The notes: generated by a model from the sequence alone, not told the origin. Positions 25,012-37,065 are shown, counted from the stretch's first letter. The stretch: 64,000 bases of DNA from Sulfuritalea sp. (GCA_030651305.1 JAUSCI010000054.1:25048-89047), one strand, 5' to 3'. Program-made: numbers and translations.

Positions 25012-26466
25012 TCAAATGTCTGCTTCCCCTGACACTATACCAAGACTGGAAAGCTTCTCATAAAGCTGGGCGCGACTGATCCCGAGTAGTTTGGCGGCGT
25101 GCAGTTTGACCCTGCCGGTCGCCTCCAGTGCGCGCAAAATCTCCAGTCGCTCGGCGGCGGCAGCCACCTCGCGCAGAGGACGAACCCGGGACTCGACGGA
25201 GCTCGCTAGCGAAACTGACAGCTTTTCAGGAGTGGCCGGAGTTTCCGGCAACATCGGAAAGTCGGCGCTGGCGAGACGGCGGTTGTCCGATTGCGCGACT
25301 GCCTGCTCCAGTACATTGCGCAATTCACGCACGTTACCCGGCCAGTCATGGCAACCCAGCCGCGCCAGCCCGTCCGCCGCCAGAGTGCGGGACGCTTCGC
25401 CGCCCTGCTCGGCAATCTGCTCCAGCAAGGTTTCGCACAACATGGCGATATCCTCGCGCCGCTCTCGCAGCGGTGGCAGTCGAATCGGCAACACGTTGAG
25501 GCGGTAGTACAGATCGGCGCGGAAGCTACCTGCCTCCATCATCGCTTTCAAGTCGCGGCTGGTCGCCGCTATCACGCGCACATTGACCGGACGCAAGCGA
25601 TTGCCGCCCAGAGCCTCGACCTCGCCTTCCTGCAACACTCTCAGCAACTTGGCCTGCAAGGAAAGCGGCATGTCGCCGACTTCATCGAGAAACAGCGTAC
25701 CGCCATCGGCCAACTGGAACTTGCCGCTGCGCGACCTGGTTCCGGCACCCGTATAAGCGCCAGGTTCGACGCCAAACAACTCGGCTTCGAGCAGGGCCTC
25801 GGGAATCGCCGCCGCGTTGATCGTCACCAACGGCCCCTCGGCGCGGCGACTGGCGGCATGAATGGCGTGAGCCAGCAGTTCCTTGCCGGTGCCGGTCTCG
25901 CCCAGCAGCAGCACGGCACCTTCGCGGTCCGCCGCACGACGTGCCTGTTCCTTGGTTTCCGCCGCCAGGCGGCTGGTGCCGACAAATTGACTGAAGCGGT
26001 ATTTCGCCTGACGTCCGTCCGCCAGTTGCTTGCGCACCGTGGCGAGATCCGACTGCATCTGCTGAAACTTGGAAACGATCGGCTTCAGGGCCTGCAGTCG
26101 ATCGTAAAGAATCACCCCCAGGGCGCCGATCACGTTGCCCGCCTCGCCATGCAAGGGGATGCGCGATACCACCATCTGGCGTCCGCCCACCGTCAAGACG
26201 TCCAGCAGATCTGCCTGTCCGGTCTCCACCACCTGGCGCAAACGGCTGTTTGGCAGGACTTCCTCGATGGCGCGGCCTTCGATCGCCTCGCTGCCGTTCC
26301 AGCCGATCAGCGCCTTGTACTTGTCGTTGATCCAGGTAATGCGGCCCGCCTGGTCAATGACCACGGCACCTTCGTACAGGCTGTCGAAGAGCTTGACCAG
26401 GGACGACGCAGCGAGGCTGCGAACTTCGGCGTCACTGGAAAGCCGCGCAGGAACTTGCCTGGCCAC
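25012..26466 (-). CDS. PAS-domain sigma-54-dependent activator (AAA+, Fis HTH)
   Basis: 484 residues, start GTG 26466. PAS sensor domain about residues 20–125 (LYEGAVVIDQAGRITWINDKY), coiled linker, AAA+ domain with Walker A GETGTGKE (189–196), sigma-54 contact loop GAYTGA (236–241, usual GAFTGA), Walker B GGTLFLDE, and a Fis-type HTH at the end (HAAKLLGISRAQLYEKL). There is no receiver domain; the PAS domain likely senses a ligand, perhaps the substrate or its CoA ester. Nine bases after tatC, with the target promoter just downstream. Its own promoter is not evident, so read-through from tatC is possible. Confidence 0.9.
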   Translation of the reverse strand: MARQVPARLSSDAEVRSLAASSLVKLFDSLYEGAVVIDQAGRITWINDKYKALIGWNGSEAIEGRAIEEVLPNSRLRQVVETGQADLLDVLTVGGRQMVVSRIPLHGEAGNVIGALGVILYDRLQALKPIVSKFQQMQSDLATVRKQLADGRQAKYRFSQFVGTSRLAAETKEQARRAADREGAVLLLGETGTGKELLAHAIHAASRRAEGPLVTINAAAIPEALLEAELFGVEPGAYTGAGTRSRSGKFQLADGGTLFLDEVGDMPLSLQAKLLRVLQEGEVEALGGNRLRPVNVRVIAATSRDLKAMMEAGSFRADLYYRLNVLPIRLPPLRERREDIAMLCETLLEQIAEQGGEASRTLAADGLARLGCHDWPGNVRELRNVLEQAVAQSDNRRLASADFPMLPETPATPEKLSVSLASSVESRVRPLREVAAAAERLEILRALEATGRVKLHAAKLLGISRAQLYEKLSSLGIVSGEADI

Positions 26467-26475
26467 GGTCCGGGC

Positions 26476-27288
26476 TCAGGTATTCTGGTCGCGCGAAGCT
26501 TGCTCGGCGCGATCAAGTTCCTGATTCATTTCCTGCTCGGACGGCGGCTGGTAGTCTGACTGGCCGGCAGGCGCCGGACGGACGATGACACTCGCCAATA
26601 CGATCCCGAGTTCATAAAGCAGCCACATCGGCATCGCCAGCATGAACTGCGAAATCACGTCGGGCGGCGTGAACACCGCGCCAACCACGAAGGCGCCGAC
26701 GATCACATACGGTCGCCACTCACGCAGTTTGGCCACATCCACGACGCCGATCTTGACCAGGACGATGACGATTATCGGCACCTCGAAGGTAATGCCGAAG
26801 GCCATGAACATGGTAAGCACGAAGGAGAAATACTTCTCGATGTCCGTCATCCACGCCACTCCCTCGGGCGCGAACTTGGACATGAAGCCGAACACCATCG
26901 GGAAAAAAGCGAAATAGGCGAATGTCATGCCAACGAAAAACAACAGCACCGAGGCAACCAGGAGCGGGACTGCGAGCTTTTTCTCATGCGCATACAGTCC
27001 CGGCGCCACAAAGGCCCAGACCTGATACAGCACATACGGCAAGACCACCAGAAATGCGCTCATCAGCGCCACTTTCATGGGCACCAGAAACACACCCACC
27101 ACGTCGGTGGCGATCATCTGGCCGCCGGCCGGCAGGGTCGCCAGCAAGGGGGCGGCGAGCAGCGAATACAGTTCGCGGGCATAGAAAGCCAGCGGCACGA
27201 AGGCGATGCCGACAGCGATGAGGACACGGATCAGGCGGTCGCGAAGCTCGACCAGATGGGACAGAAATGTTTCCTGTTCTTCAGCCAT
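26476..27288 (-). CDS. tatC: Twin-arginine translocase subunit TatC
   Basis: 270 residues with six membrane helices. TatC marks: FLSHLVELRDRLIR at the N-terminus (signal-recognition loop), FVAPGLYAHEKK and a Glu in the later FEVPIIVIVLVK helix. Forms the receptor with TatB for folded Tat substrates. ATGA overlap with tatB. A charged cytoplasmic tail of about 30 residues follows the last helix. Confidence 0.95.
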   Translation of the reverse strand: MAEEQETFLSHLVELRDRLIRVLIAVGIAFVPLAFYARELYSLLAAPLLATLPAGGQMIATDVVGVFLVPMKVALMSAFLVVLPYVLYQVWAFVAPGLYAHEKKLAVPLLVASVLLFFVGMTFAYFAFFPMVFGFMSKFAPEGVAWMTDIEKYFSFVLTMFMAFGITFEVPIIVIVLVKIGVVDVAKLREWRPYVIVGAFVVGAVFTPPDVISQFMLAMPMWLLYELGIVLASVIVRPAPAGQSDYQPPSEQEMNQELDRAEQASRDQNT

Positions 27289-27725
27289 CAGGACTTCTGC
27301 GTCTCGGCGGTCACGGTTTCGGGCGCGGTGGTTTGCGCCAACGGCGCATCGACGACCGCGGCCGCCTCAAGAGTCGGCGCTGGCTCGCCTTGCGTACCGG
27401 GGATTCCGCTTCGCGGGCCGGTAACAGCGATTTCTTCCGCCAGCGGCTCGATCACCTTGTTCACCGAGGACTCGACCTCGCGCATTTCATGGGTAACGGA
27501 AGCCTCCAGGTTCGTCACCTGGTCGGTCATCTGCTGCTGGAGTTGCTTCAACTCGTCAAGCTGAATCTCGCGATTGATGTCTGCCTTGACATCGCCGACA
27601 TAGCGCTGCAGACGACCCAGCAAGAGGCCCGCGGTACGCGCCACCTTGGGCAGCCGCTCCGGACCGATGACGACCAGCGCCACCACGGCGATAACCATCA
27701 ACTCGGAAAAGCCGACGTCGAACAT
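27288..27725 (-). CDS. tatB: Twin-arginine translocase subunit TatB
   Basis: 145 residues. [28 protein letters not shown] is the classical TatB hinge helix, followed by an amphipathic helix to about residue 90. Residues ~98–120 of the disordered tail ([16 protein letters not shown]) are encoded by a copy of a dispersed repeat element (27368–27432) that also occurs at 58310. The tail of TatB tolerates such additions. Partner of TatC in substrate recognition. Confidence 0.92.
   Translation of the reverse strand: MFDVGFSELMVIAVVALVVIGPERLPKVARTAGLLLGRLQRYVGDVKADINREIQLDELKQLQQQMTDQVTNLEASVTHEMREVESSVNKVIEPLAEEIAVTGPRSGIPGTQGEPAPTLEAAAVVDAPLAQTTAPETVTAETQKS
27368..27432 (-). repeat. Long copy of dispersed repeat, inside tatB
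   Basis: Begins with CAAGAGTCGGCGCTGGC and continues with CTTGCGTACCGGGGATTCCG, CTTCGCGGGCCGGTAAC. The same order of blocks recurs at 58310–58373 (about four-fifths identical by eye). It includes a CCGC-TTCG-CGGG mini-hairpin. In tatB it is in frame. Confidence 0.75.
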
Positions 27726-27812
27726 AAGTTCGTTGGGGGATCAGAAATGAAATGGCAGGCAGAGTCGCCAAGGCTGCGGAAGTGACCGGCAGCCCGCATC
27801 ATCCGCCAATGT

Positions 27813-28046
27813 TCAGGACTTGGTCTGTTCCCGGCGCGCCTCGACGTCGATGGTCTGACCGGTCACCTGCTGCGGCTCGGCCGACTTTTCGGCGGGCTTG
27901 TCGGACGCGGCCTCCTTCATGCCGTCCTTGAATCCCTTGACCGCGCCGCCGAGGTCAGACCCCATGTTGCGAAGTTTCTTGGTGCCGAACACCAGCATAA
28001 CTATCACCAGCACGATCAGCCAGTGCCAAATGCTGAAAGATCCCAT
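27813..28046 (-). CDS. tatA: Twin-arginine translocase subunit TatA
   Basis: 77 residues from ATG 28046, with GAGGAG upstream. N-terminal membrane helix ([21 protein letters not shown]), then the [21 protein letters not shown] amphipathic helix and a polar tail. Forms the pore with TatBC. Order tatA-tatB-tatC, with an 87-base gap to tatB. Confidence 0.95.
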   Translation of the reverse strand: MGSFSIWHWLIVLVIVMLVFGTKKLRNMGSDLGGAVKGFKDGMKEAASDKPAEKSAEPQQVTGQTIDVEARREQTKS

Positions 28047-28075
28047 TGTATTTTCTCCTCGCGCTCCGCGAATTC

Positions 28076-28432
28076 TCAGGGCGCCTTGCGCTTTAGCATG
28101 GACCCCAACGGCTCGGGGCCACCCAGAATATGGGCGTGCAGATGATACACCTCCTGATGTCCGATCCGCCCTGTATTGATGATGGTACGGAAGCCTTCGT
28201 TGAGACCCTGGCTGCGAGCCAGCTCGTTCGCCTTGCCCAGGATGCGGCCGAGCAGCAATTGGTGGCTCATGTCGGCCTCGATCAGGGAGGCGATGTGCAG
28301 CTTCGGCACGATCATGAAATGCACTGGCGCAATCGGATTGACGTCCCAAAAGGCAAAGATTTCATCGTCTTCATAGACTTTCTTCGACGGAATCTCGCCG
28401 CGCACGATCTTGCAGAAAATGCAGTCGCTCAT
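28076..28432 (-). CDS. HIT-family nucleotide hydrolase (HinT type)
   Basis: 118 residues. [20 protein letters not shown] start and the catalytic histidine triad HLHAHIL near residue 97–103. HinT enzymes cleave adenosine phosphoramidates. Overlaps hisE (4 bases) and precedes tatA by 29 bases, the common betaproteobacterial arrangement. Confidence 0.93.
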   Translation of the reverse strand: MSDCIFCKIVRGEIPSKKVYEDDEIFAFWDVNPIAPVHFMIVPKLHIASLIEADMSHQLLLGRILGKANELARSQGLNEGFRTIINTGRIGHQEVYHLHAHILGGPEPLGSMLKRKAP

Positions 28433-28758
28433 GATTCCGGGCTCCGGCTGTTCTTCTCGTCAATCCCGGAGATGCCTTCCCGGCGGCGAAACTCGACTAT
28501 TACGTCATCGACGCCAACGCCGAACTGGGTTAACAGGATCAGGCTGTGAAACCAGAGATCCGTTACTTCGCGCACCAGATGCAGGCGATCACCATCCTTT
28601 GCCGCCATGATGGTTTCGGCGGCTTCCTCGGCCACCTTCTTGCAAATCGCGTCGGTGCCTTTGGCATACAGGCTGGCCACGTAGGACGAATCGGGCGCGG
28701 CGCCCTTGCGTTCGAGCAGCGTCGCCTGGACTCGGTGAACAACTTGAAGATCAATCAC
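28429..28758 (-). CDS. hisE: Phosphoribosyl-ATP pyrophosphatase
   Basis: 109 residues, start GTG 28758 behind a strong AAGGAGATATACAA site. All-alpha MazG-like fold; metal-binding E-E-x-x-E (KVAEEAAETIMAA) and later EVTDLWFH. Removes pyrophosphate from phosphoribosyl-ATP, the second step of histidine synthesis. It follows hisF directly; the expected hisI (third step) is not between them. Confidence 0.93.
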   Translation of the reverse strand: MIDLQVVHRVQATLLERKGAAPDSSYVASLYAKGTDAICKKVAEEAAETIMAAKDGDRLHLVREVTDLWFHSLILLTQFGVGVDDVIVEFRRREGISGIDEKNSRSPES

Positions 28759-28791
28759 TTGTATATCTCCTTCGCTTCCGTGAGAACAGGC

Positions 28792-29550
28792 TCACAGTCT
28801 TACCTCGATGCCGCGGCTGCGCATGTATTCCTTGGCCTGACGCACAGTGTATTCGCCATAGTGAAAAATGCTCGCCGCCAATACCGCATCCGCCCGGCCT
28901 TCCGTCACCCCGTCAGCCAGATGCTGCAAGGTGCCGACGCCACCGCTGGCAATCACCGGAATACCCACTGCTTCCGACACCGCGCGGGTCAGCGGCAGAT
29001 CGAAACCGGCCTTGGTGCCGTCCCGGTCCATGCTGGTGAGGAGGATTTCGCCGGCACCGAGGCTTTCCACTTTCCGTACCCACTCGATGGCATCCAGTCC
29101 GCTGTTCTTGCGTCCGCCATGGGTGAATACCTCCCAGCGGCCGGGCATCGTCTGCTTGGCGTCGACCGCGACCACGATGCACTGCGATCCCACCTTGGCC
29201 GACGCATCGGCGACCAGTTGCGGATTATTCACCGCCGCCGTATTCATGCTGACCTTGTCTGCTCCCGCATTCAGCAAGCGGCGCACGTCCTCGACCTGAC
29301 GCACGCCACCTCCCACCGTCAGCGGAATGAATACTTGCGAGGCCACGGCCTCGATTATGTGCAGGATGATGTCCCGGTCGTCGGAACTGGCCGTGATGTC
29401 GAGAAAGGTAATCTCATCCGCGCCCTGTTCGTCGTAGCGACGTGCGATCTCGACCGGATCGCCGGCGTCGCGCAGTTCGACAAAATTGACGCCCTTGACC
29501 ACGCGGCCGGCGTTGACGTCGAGACAGGGAATGATGCGTTTGGCGAGCAC
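28792..29550 (-). CDS. hisF: Imidazole glycerol phosphate synthase, cyclase subunit
   Basis: 252 residues if started at GTG 29550, which gives the canonical beginning (V/M)[11 protein letters not shown]; a TTG 9 bases upstream would add three residues. TIM barrel with catalytic Asp11 ([12 protein letters not shown]) and Asp130-type residue (VVAVDAK). Uses ammonia from HisH to form imidazole glycerol phosphate and AICAR. Lies 11 bases after hisA. Confidence 0.94.
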   Translation of the reverse strand: MLAKRIIPCLDVNAGRVVKGVNFVELRDAGDPVEIARRYDEQGADEITFLDITASSDDRDIILHIIEAVASQVFIPLTVGGGVRQVEDVRRLLNAGADKVSMNTAAVNNPQLVADASAKVGSQCIVVAVDAKQTMPGRWEVFTHGGRKNSGLDAIEWVRKVESLGAGEILLTSMDRDGTKAGFDLPLTRAVSEAVGIPVIASGGVGTLQHLADGVTEGRADAVLAASIFHYGEYTVRQAKEYMRSRGIEVRL

Positions 29551-29561
29551 GGTAGGCAAAC

Positions 29562-30305
29562 TCAGCGACCGGAAAGCTTATCGGCCTCGGCCTGGGCTTT
29601 CTTGAAGTCGAGCTTGCCTTCGTAGATGGCGCGACCGGTGATGGCGGCCGAAATGCCCTCGCCCTGCACCGCGCAAAGCGCCTTTACGTCCTTCATGCAG
29701 GCAATGCCGCCGCTGGCGATCACTGGAATGCGCAGCGCCTGCGCCAGTTTCACCGTCGCCTCGACGTTCACCCCGGAGAGCATGCCGTCACGGCCGATGT
29801 CGGTATAGATCACCGCCTCGACGCCATAGTCCTCGAATTTCTTTGCCAGATCGACGACATCGTGGCCTGTCATCTTCGACCAGCCATCGACCGCGACCTT
29901 GCCGTCCCTGGCATCGAGGCCGACGATGACGTGGCCTGGAAACGCGCCGCAGGCATCATGCAAAAAGCCGGGGTTCTTCACCGCGGCGGTGCCGATGATG
30001 ACGTAGCCAATGCCATCATCGAGACAGCGCTCGATGGTATCCAGATCGCGAATTCCGCCGCCCAGTTGCACGGGAATCTCGTCGCCGACTTCCTTGAGAA
30101 TGGCCTTGATCGCAGCTTCATTCTTCGGCTTGCCGGCAAAGGCGCCATTGAGGTCGACCAGATGCAGGCGGCGCGCACCTTGTTCTATCCAGTGTCGGGC
30201 CATGGCCGCCGGGTCTTCGGAAAATACCGTGGCGTCATCCATTGCGCCCTGCTTGAGGCGAACGCAGTGACCGTCCTTGAGATCAATCGCGGGTATCAGC
30301 AGCAT
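29562..30305 (-). CDS. hisA: ProFAR isomerase
   Basis: 247 residues, TIM barrel homologous to HisF. Catalytic Asp8 ([14 protein letters not shown]) and the second Asp in [10 protein letters not shown], phosphate sites GGGIRD and ASGGI. Converts ProFAR to PRFAR. Starts 42 bases after hisH. Confidence 0.94.
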   Translation of the reverse strand: MLLIPAIDLKDGHCVRLKQGAMDDATVFSEDPAAMARHWIEQGARRLHLVDLNGAFAGKPKNEAAIKAILKEVGDEIPVQLGGGIRDLDTIERCLDDGIGYVIIGTAAVKNPGFLHDACGAFPGHVIVGLDARDGKVAVDGWSKMTGHDVVDLAKKFEDYGVEAVIYTDIGRDGMLSGVNVEATVKLAQALRIPVIASGGIACMKDVKALCAVQGEGISAAITGRAIYEGKLDFKKAQAEADKLSGR

Positions 30306-30347
30306 AGTGGGATGTGGAGATCAAGAGGTGCCTGGGAGGTGGTTGGA

Positions 30348-30986
<639 letters not shown>

Positions 30987-30993
30987 GGAAGGG

Positions 30994-31581
30994 TCAGAGC
31001 GTGCCCTTCGTCGATGGAATGGCCCCGGCCGCACGCGAATCGGCTTCCACCGCCATGCGCAGCGCCCGGGCAAAGGCCTTGAACACGGTCTCGGCCTGAT
31101 GGTGAGAGTTGTCACCACGCAAGGCGTCGATATGTACCGTAATCCCAGCATGATTCACCAGTCCCTGAAAGAACTCGCGCACCAGATCGACATCGAACTC
31201 GCCGATGTTGGCCCGCGTGAAAGGCACGTTGAAGACCAGCCCCGGTCGCCCGGACAGATCGACCACCACTCGCGACAAGGCTTCGTCGAGCGGCACATAG
31301 GCATGCCCGTAACGACGCAAACCTTTCTTGTCGCCCAGCGCCTTGGCCAAAGCCTGACCGATCGTGATGCCGACATCCTCGATGGTGTGATGGGCGTCAA
31401 TGTGCAGATCGCCCTTGGCCTCGACCGTCAAATCGATCATGCCGTGGCGCGCGACCTGGTCCAGCATGTGGTCGAAGAAACCTATGCCGGTGACGAGCTT
31501 GGAGGCTCCCGTGCCGTCCAGATCGAGGGCGACACGGATCTTTGTTTCGAGGGTATTGCGTGTGATTTCAGCTCGCCGCAT
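30994..31581 (-). CDS. hisB: Imidazole glycerol-phosphate dehydratase
   Basis: 195 residues from ATG 31581, the monofunctional form without the phosphatase domain of enterobacterial HisB. Two metal-binding repeats: [13 protein letters not shown] with [11 protein letters not shown], and later [14 protein letters not shown]. First gene of the leftward his block because hisC next to it faces the other way. Confidence 0.94.
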   Translation of the reverse strand: MRRAEITRNTLETKIRVALDLDGTGASKLVTGIGFFDHMLDQVARHGMIDLTVEAKGDLHIDAHHTIEDVGITIGQALAKALGDKKGLRRYGHAYVPLDEALSRVVVDLSGRPGLVFNVPFTRANIGEFDVDLVREFFQGLVNHAGITVHIDALRGDNSHHQAETVFKAFARALRMAVEADSRAAGAIPSTKGTL

Positions 31582-31615
31582 GGCAGTCTTGATCAAGCAA
31601 AGGGGTGAGGACTGC

Positions 31616-31624
31616 ATGATACCA
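31616..31624 (-). promoter_or_regulatory. Candidate extended -10 promoter for hisB
   Basis: TGGTATCAT on the minus strand fits an extended -10 (TGnTATAAT, five of six in the hexamer). It sits 35 bases upstream of the hisB ATG in the 113-base divergent gap to hisC. No good -35 at 17 bases. Confidence 0.45.
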
Positions 31625-31694
31625 TCGGCGTAGCAGGCTGCACGCAAGGCCTGAACGCCCACCAACACTGCCGCACCTATCATTCTTGCCAGCC

Positions 31695-32756
31695 ATGAGC
31701 CGTTTCTGGAGCGATGTCGTCAAGGGGCTCAAGCCCTATGTGCCGGGTGAGCAACCGAAGCTCGCCAACCTGGTGAAACTCAACACCAACGAAAACCCCT
31801 ACGGGCCTTCGCCGCGTGTGCTGGAAGCGATCCGCGAAGCCACAGCGGAGTCGCTGAAGCTTTATCCCGACCCGAATGCCGAGCAGCTCAAGCTCGCGAT
31901 AGCCAACTATCACGGCATCGAGGCGCGCAATGTCTTCGTCGGCAACGGCTCGGATGAAGTTCTGGCGCACATCTTCCTCGGCCTGCTGAAACAAGCGCGG
32001 CCGATCCTGTTCCCCGATATCACCTACAGCTTTTATCCGGTGTATTGCGGGCTGTACCAGGTCGAATTCGAAACCATCGCGCTGGCCGACGATTTTTCGA
32101 TTCGGGTCAACGACTACGCGAGGCCGAACGGCGGCATCATTTTTCCGAACCCGAACGCGCCGACTGGCTGTCTGGTGCCTCTGGCCGATATCGAAGCTTT
32201 ATTGAAATCCAACCGCGACTCGGTCGTGGCGATTGACGAGGCCTATGTCGATTTCGGTGGCGAAAGCGCGATACCGCTGATCGCCCAGTACCCGAATCTG
32301 CTGGTGGTGCAGACGCTCTCCAAGTCGCGCTCGCTGGCCGGGCTGCGCGTCGGCTTCGCCGTCGGCCATGTCGATCTGATCGAGGCGCTGGAGCGAGTCA
32401 AGAACAGCTTCAATTCCTATCCACTGGACCGGCTGGCAATCGCCGGGGCGGTCGCTGCGTATGAAGACCGCGAATACTTCGAGCAGACCTGCAAGGCCGT
32501 CATCGCCTCACGCAAAAAGCTGGTCGGCGAATTGAAGGCGCTCGGCTTCGAAGTGCTGCCCTCGGCCGCCAATTTCATTTTCGTCCGCCATCCGCAGCAC
32601 GATGCCCAAGAGTCGGCGCTGGCGCTACGGCAACGCAGCATCATCGTGCGCCATTTCAAGCTGCCGCGCATCGAGCAGTTCCTGCGGATTACGGTCGGCA
32701 CCGATGAACAATGTGAGGCGTTGGTCGCCGCACTGAAGGAAATGTTCGGATCTTGA
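31695..32756 (+). CDS. hisC: Histidinol-phosphate aminotransferase, inverted within the his cluster
   Basis: 353 residues from ATG 31695. PLP enzyme of fold type [42 protein letters not shown], and Schiff-base Lys in [14 protein letters not shown]. Transfers an amino group to imidazole acetol phosphate. It lies between hisD and hisB, its normal place, but is on the plus strand while every neighbour is on the minus strand. It converges with hisD (16-base gap) and diverges from hisB, so it needs its own promoter. Confidence 0.94.
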   Translation: MSRFWSDVVKGLKPYVPGEQPKLANLVKLNTNENPYGPSPRVLEAIREATAESLKLYPDPNAEQLKLAIANYHGIEARNVFVGNGSDEVLAHIFLGLLKQARPILFPDITYSFYPVYCGLYQVEFETIALADDFSIRVNDYARPNGGIIFPNPNAPTGCLVPLADIEALLKSNRDSVVAIDEAYVDFGGESAIPLIAQYPNLLVVQTLSKSRSLAGLRVGFAVGHVDLIEALERVKNSFNSYPLDRLAIAGAVAAYEDREYFEQTCKAVIASRKKLVGELKALGFEVLPSAANFIFVRHPQHDAQESALALRQRSIIVRHFKLPRIEQFLRITVGTDEQCEALVAALKEMFGS

Positions 32757-32772
32757 TCCGCAGTTCTGCCGA

Positions 32773-34068
32773 TTAGGGCTTGATGCGCAACTCCGCTGCG
32801 CGGGCATGGGCGGTCAGCCCTTCGCCATGCGCCAGGGTCGCGGCGATCGGCCCCAGTGTCTGCGCTCCGGCCTGCGATACCTCGATCAGACTGGTGCGCT
32901 TCTGAAAGTCATAGACGCCGAGCGGCGACGAAAAGCGCGCACTGCGGGAAGTCGGCAGCACGTGGTTGGGACCGGCGCTGTAGTCGCCGAGCGACTCCGA
33001 TGTGTAGTGCCCGAGGAAGATCGCGCCGGCGTGGCGAATCTTGTCCACCAGCGGCGCTGGGTCGGCAACGGCTAGTTCGAGATGTTCCGGTGCAATGCGG
33101 TTAGCCAGTGCGCAAGCTTCTTCGAGATCGGCTACATGAATCAGCGCGCCCCGCCCATTGAGCGAGGCGGCGATCACCTCGCGACGCGGCATGGTCGGCA
33201 GCAGTCGTTCAACACTGGCGGCGACGCGCGCGATGAAATCGGCATCGGGGCTGAGCAGGATCGATTGTGCCAGTTCGTCATGTTCGGCCTGGGCGAACAG
33301 GTCGATGGCGACCCAGTCCGGATTGGCCGCGGCATCGGCGATGATCAGCACTTCGGACGGCCCGGCCACCATGTCGATGCCGACGGTGCCGAAGACGCGG
33401 CGCTTGGCCGCCGCCACGTAGGCATTGCCGGGGCCGACAATCTTGTCCACCTGCGGCATGGTCTGCGTGCCGTAGGCCAGTGCCGCCACAGCCTGAGCGC
33501 CGCCGAGGGTGAACACGCGATCGACGCCGACCAGACTGGCCGCGGCCAGCACCAGCGCATTCTTCTCGCCGCGCGGGGTGGGCACCACCATGATCAGTTC
33601 GCCGACCCCCGCCACCTTGGCCGGCAGCGCATTCATCAACACCGAACTCGGGTAGGCCGCCTTGCCGCCCGGCACGTAGAGCCCGACCCGGTCCAGCGGC
33701 GTGATCTTCTGCCCGAGCCGGGTGCCATCGGCTTCGGTGAAACTCCACGATTCGAGCTTCTGCCGCTCATGATAGGAAGTCACCCGCTGCGCCGCAGCTT
33801 CTAGCGCGGACCGCTGGGCGCTTGGGAGACTGTCGAGGGCGTGCCGGAGTTGACTCCTCGGCAGTTCGAGTTCGGCCATGCTGTTGACATTGAGCTGGTC
33901 GAAGCGACGGGTGTACTCAAGCACCGCGACATCGCCTTCGGCGCGGACTCGTTTCAGGATTTCGGCGACGGTCTGTTCGATGGCATCGTCAGTTGAACCA
34001 TCGAAGTGCAGCAGCGCGTCGAGCGTGGCGAGAAAGCCGGGGGCCGTGGTCGACAGACGGCGAATCAT
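32773..34068 (-). CDS. hisD: Histidinol dehydrogenase
   Basis: 431 residues. Zn-dependent enzyme performing the last two steps of histidine synthesis. Seen: [58 protein letters not shown], and APEHLELAV with the catalytic Glu-His, ending GPNHVLPT for Zn binding. ATGA overlap with hisG. Confidence 0.95.
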   Translation of the reverse strand: MIRRLSTTAPGFLATLDALLHFDGSTDDAIEQTVAEILKRVRAEGDVAVLEYTRRFDQLNVNSMAELELPRSQLRHALDSLPSAQRSALEAAAQRVTSYHERQKLESWSFTEADGTRLGQKITPLDRVGLYVPGGKAAYPSSVLMNALPAKVAGVGELIMVVPTPRGEKNALVLAAASLVGVDRVFTLGGAQAVAALAYGTQTMPQVDKIVGPGNAYVAAAKRRVFGTVGIDMVAGPSEVLIIADAAANPDWVAIDLFAQAEHDELAQSILLSPDADFIARVAASVERLLPTMPRREVIAASLNGRGALIHVADLEEACALANRIAPEHLELAVADPAPLVDKIRHAGAIFLGHYTSESLGDYSAGPNHVLPTSRSARFSSPLGVYDFQKRTSLIEVSQAGAQTLGPIAATLAHGEGLTAHARAAELRIKP

Positions 34069-34706
34069 TTGATTGCCGCTTCGATGGCGGCGATGACCGG
34101 TTGCAACAGTTCGCGCTTCATTTTGAGCGCCGCCTGATTGACCACCAGGCGCGACGAAATGCTCATGATCTCCTCGACCTCCACCAGATTGTTGGCCTTC
34201 AGCGTACTGCCACTGGAAACCAGATCGACAATCGCCTCGGCCAGCCCCGCCAGCGGCGCCAGTTCCATCGAGCCGTAGAGCTTGATCAGGTCTACATGGA
34301 CGCCCTTCGCGGCAAAGTGTTCACGCGCGACGGCAATGTACTTGGTGGCGATGCGCAAGCGCGCACCGCGCCGGACGGCAGCGGCATAGTCGAACCCTGC
34401 AGGGACCGCAACGCACATGCGGCATTTGGCGATGTTAAGGTCCAGCGGCTGGTACAGCCCGACCCCGCCGTGCTCCAGCAGAACGTCCTTGCCGGCGATG
34501 CCCAGATCGGCCGCGCCGTATTGCACGTAGGTCGGCACATCCGAGGCCCGCACGATGACCACGCGCACGTCATCGCGATTGGTGCCGATGATCAGTTTGC
34601 GCGACTTCTCGGGATCCTCGGCCGGCACTATTCCCGCCGCCGCCAGCAGGGGCAGGGTTTCTTCGAAGATGCGGCCCTTGGAAAGGGCGATGGTGATTCC
34701 GCTCAT
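34065..34706 (-). CDS. hisG: ATP phosphoribosyltransferase, short (HisZ-dependent) form
   Basis: 213 residues: the short form without the C-terminal regulatory domain, which needs HisZ for activity and feedback; no hisZ is in the window. [18 protein letters not shown] start, [13 protein letters not shown], and the PRPP loop near [11 protein letters not shown]. Commits PRPP and ATP to histidine synthesis. Separated from murA by 76 bases with a strong hairpin. Confidence 0.95.
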   Translation of the reverse strand: MSGITIALSKGRIFEETLPLLAAAGIVPAEDPEKSRKLIIGTNRDDVRVVIVRASDVPTYVQYGAADLGIAGKDVLLEHGGVGLYQPLDLNIAKCRMCVAVPAGFDYAAAVRRGARLRIATKYIAVAREHFAAKGVHVDLIKLYGSMELAPLAGLAEAIVDLVSSGSTLKANNLVEVEEIMSISSRLVVNQAALKMKRELLQPVIAAIEAAIK

Positions 34707-34749
34707 GCGCTATTCTATTCGAGCAGGCATTGCCCGCGAGCAACCGTCA

Positions 34750-34770
34750 CCCCCTTCCTCGGGAAGGGGG
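34750..34770. repeat. Strong hairpin between murA and hisG
   Basis: CCCCCTTCC (34750–34758) pairs perfectly with GGAAGGGGG (34762–34770) across a 3-base loop. No T-tract follows in the minus direction, so it is an intergenic hairpin (possibly partial attenuation between murA and hisG) rather than a clear terminator. Confidence 0.5.
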
Positions 34771-34782
34771 CGGGGGGAAGGC

Positions 34783-36283
<1,501 letters not shown>

Positions 36284-36305
36284 GTGTAACTCCTTAGCTT
36301 CTATT

Positions 36306-37064
36306 TCAGGCGCGCAGCTTGTAGCCGCTTTTCAGCAGGTTCAGGGTGAGTACCGTCAGCACGGCAAGGCAGGTGCCGACAACGGCAAGACTCAACCATG
36401 GCGATGCATCGGAGACGCCGAAGAAACCGTGGCGAAAACCGTCGATCATGTAGAAAACCGGATTCCAGTGCGACACCTGCTGCCAGAAGGGCGGCAGCGA
36501 ATTGATGGAGTAAAACACGCCGGATAGAAAAGTCAGCGGCATGATCAAGAAGTTCTGGAAGGCGGCGAGTTGATCGAACTTGTCGGCCCAGATTCCGGCG
36601 ATCACGCCGAGGCTGCCGAGGATCGCCCCGCCCATCAGGGCGAAGACGAGAATCCACCCCGGTTCGGCAAACGTCAGCGGCGCAAACCAGAAGGTGGCAA
36701 ACAATACGCCCGCTCCCACCACCAGGCCCCGCACCACAGATGCCAGCACATAGGCGGCAAAGAACTCCAGATAGGAAATCGGCGGCAACAGGACGAAAAC
36801 AATGTTTCCCGTCACCTTGGACTGAATCAGCGATGACGAGGAATTGGCAAAGGCGTTTTGCAGCACCGACATCATCACCAGCCCCGGAATCAGGAATGCC
36901 GTGTAGATAACGCCGTGCACCTTCACGTGCCCTTCCATGACATGGGAAAAGATCAGCAAGTAGAGCAGCGCGGTGAGTACCGGCGCCCCGACTGTCTGCG
37001 ACCCCACTTTCCAGAAGCGCAGCACTTCCTTGTAGAGGAGGGTGGAAAAGCCGCCGTAGCGCAT
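36306..37064 (-). CDS. ABC-2 type transporter permease (YadH-like)
   Basis: 252 residues, six membrane helices. ABC-2 family marks: LLYKEVLRFWKVGSQTV near the start and the late PLTFLSGVFYSINSLPPFWQ with NPVFYMIDGFRHG. Pairs with the ATPase gene upstream (1-base gap). YadGH-like systems are of unknown substrate; the mla context suggests envelope lipid or polymer export. Confidence 0.88.
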   Translation of the reverse strand: MRYGGFSTLLYKEVLRFWKVGSQTVGAPVLTALLYLLIFSHVMEGHVKVHGVIYTAFLIPGLVMMSVLQNAFANSSSSLIQSKVTGNIVFVLLPPISYLEFFAAYVLASVVRGLVVGAGVLFATFWFAPLTFAEPGWILVFALMGGAILGSLGVIAGIWADKFDQLAAFQNFLIMPLTFLSGVFYSINSLPPFWQQVSHWNPVFYMIDGFRHGFFGVSDASPWLSLAVVGTCLAVLTVLTLNLLKSGYKLRA

Positions 37065-37065
37065 C

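Noticed and set aside
31676..31681. TATCAT as -10 of hisC
   Set aside because: It lies about 14 bases before the ATG and no -35 fits; a near-leaderless transcript is possible but unsupported.
31586..32760. CTTGATCAAG near 31590 and GATCTTGATC near 32750 as inverted repeats that flipped hisC
   Set aside because: The shared part is only six bases and is self-palindromic, so it cannot be told from chance.
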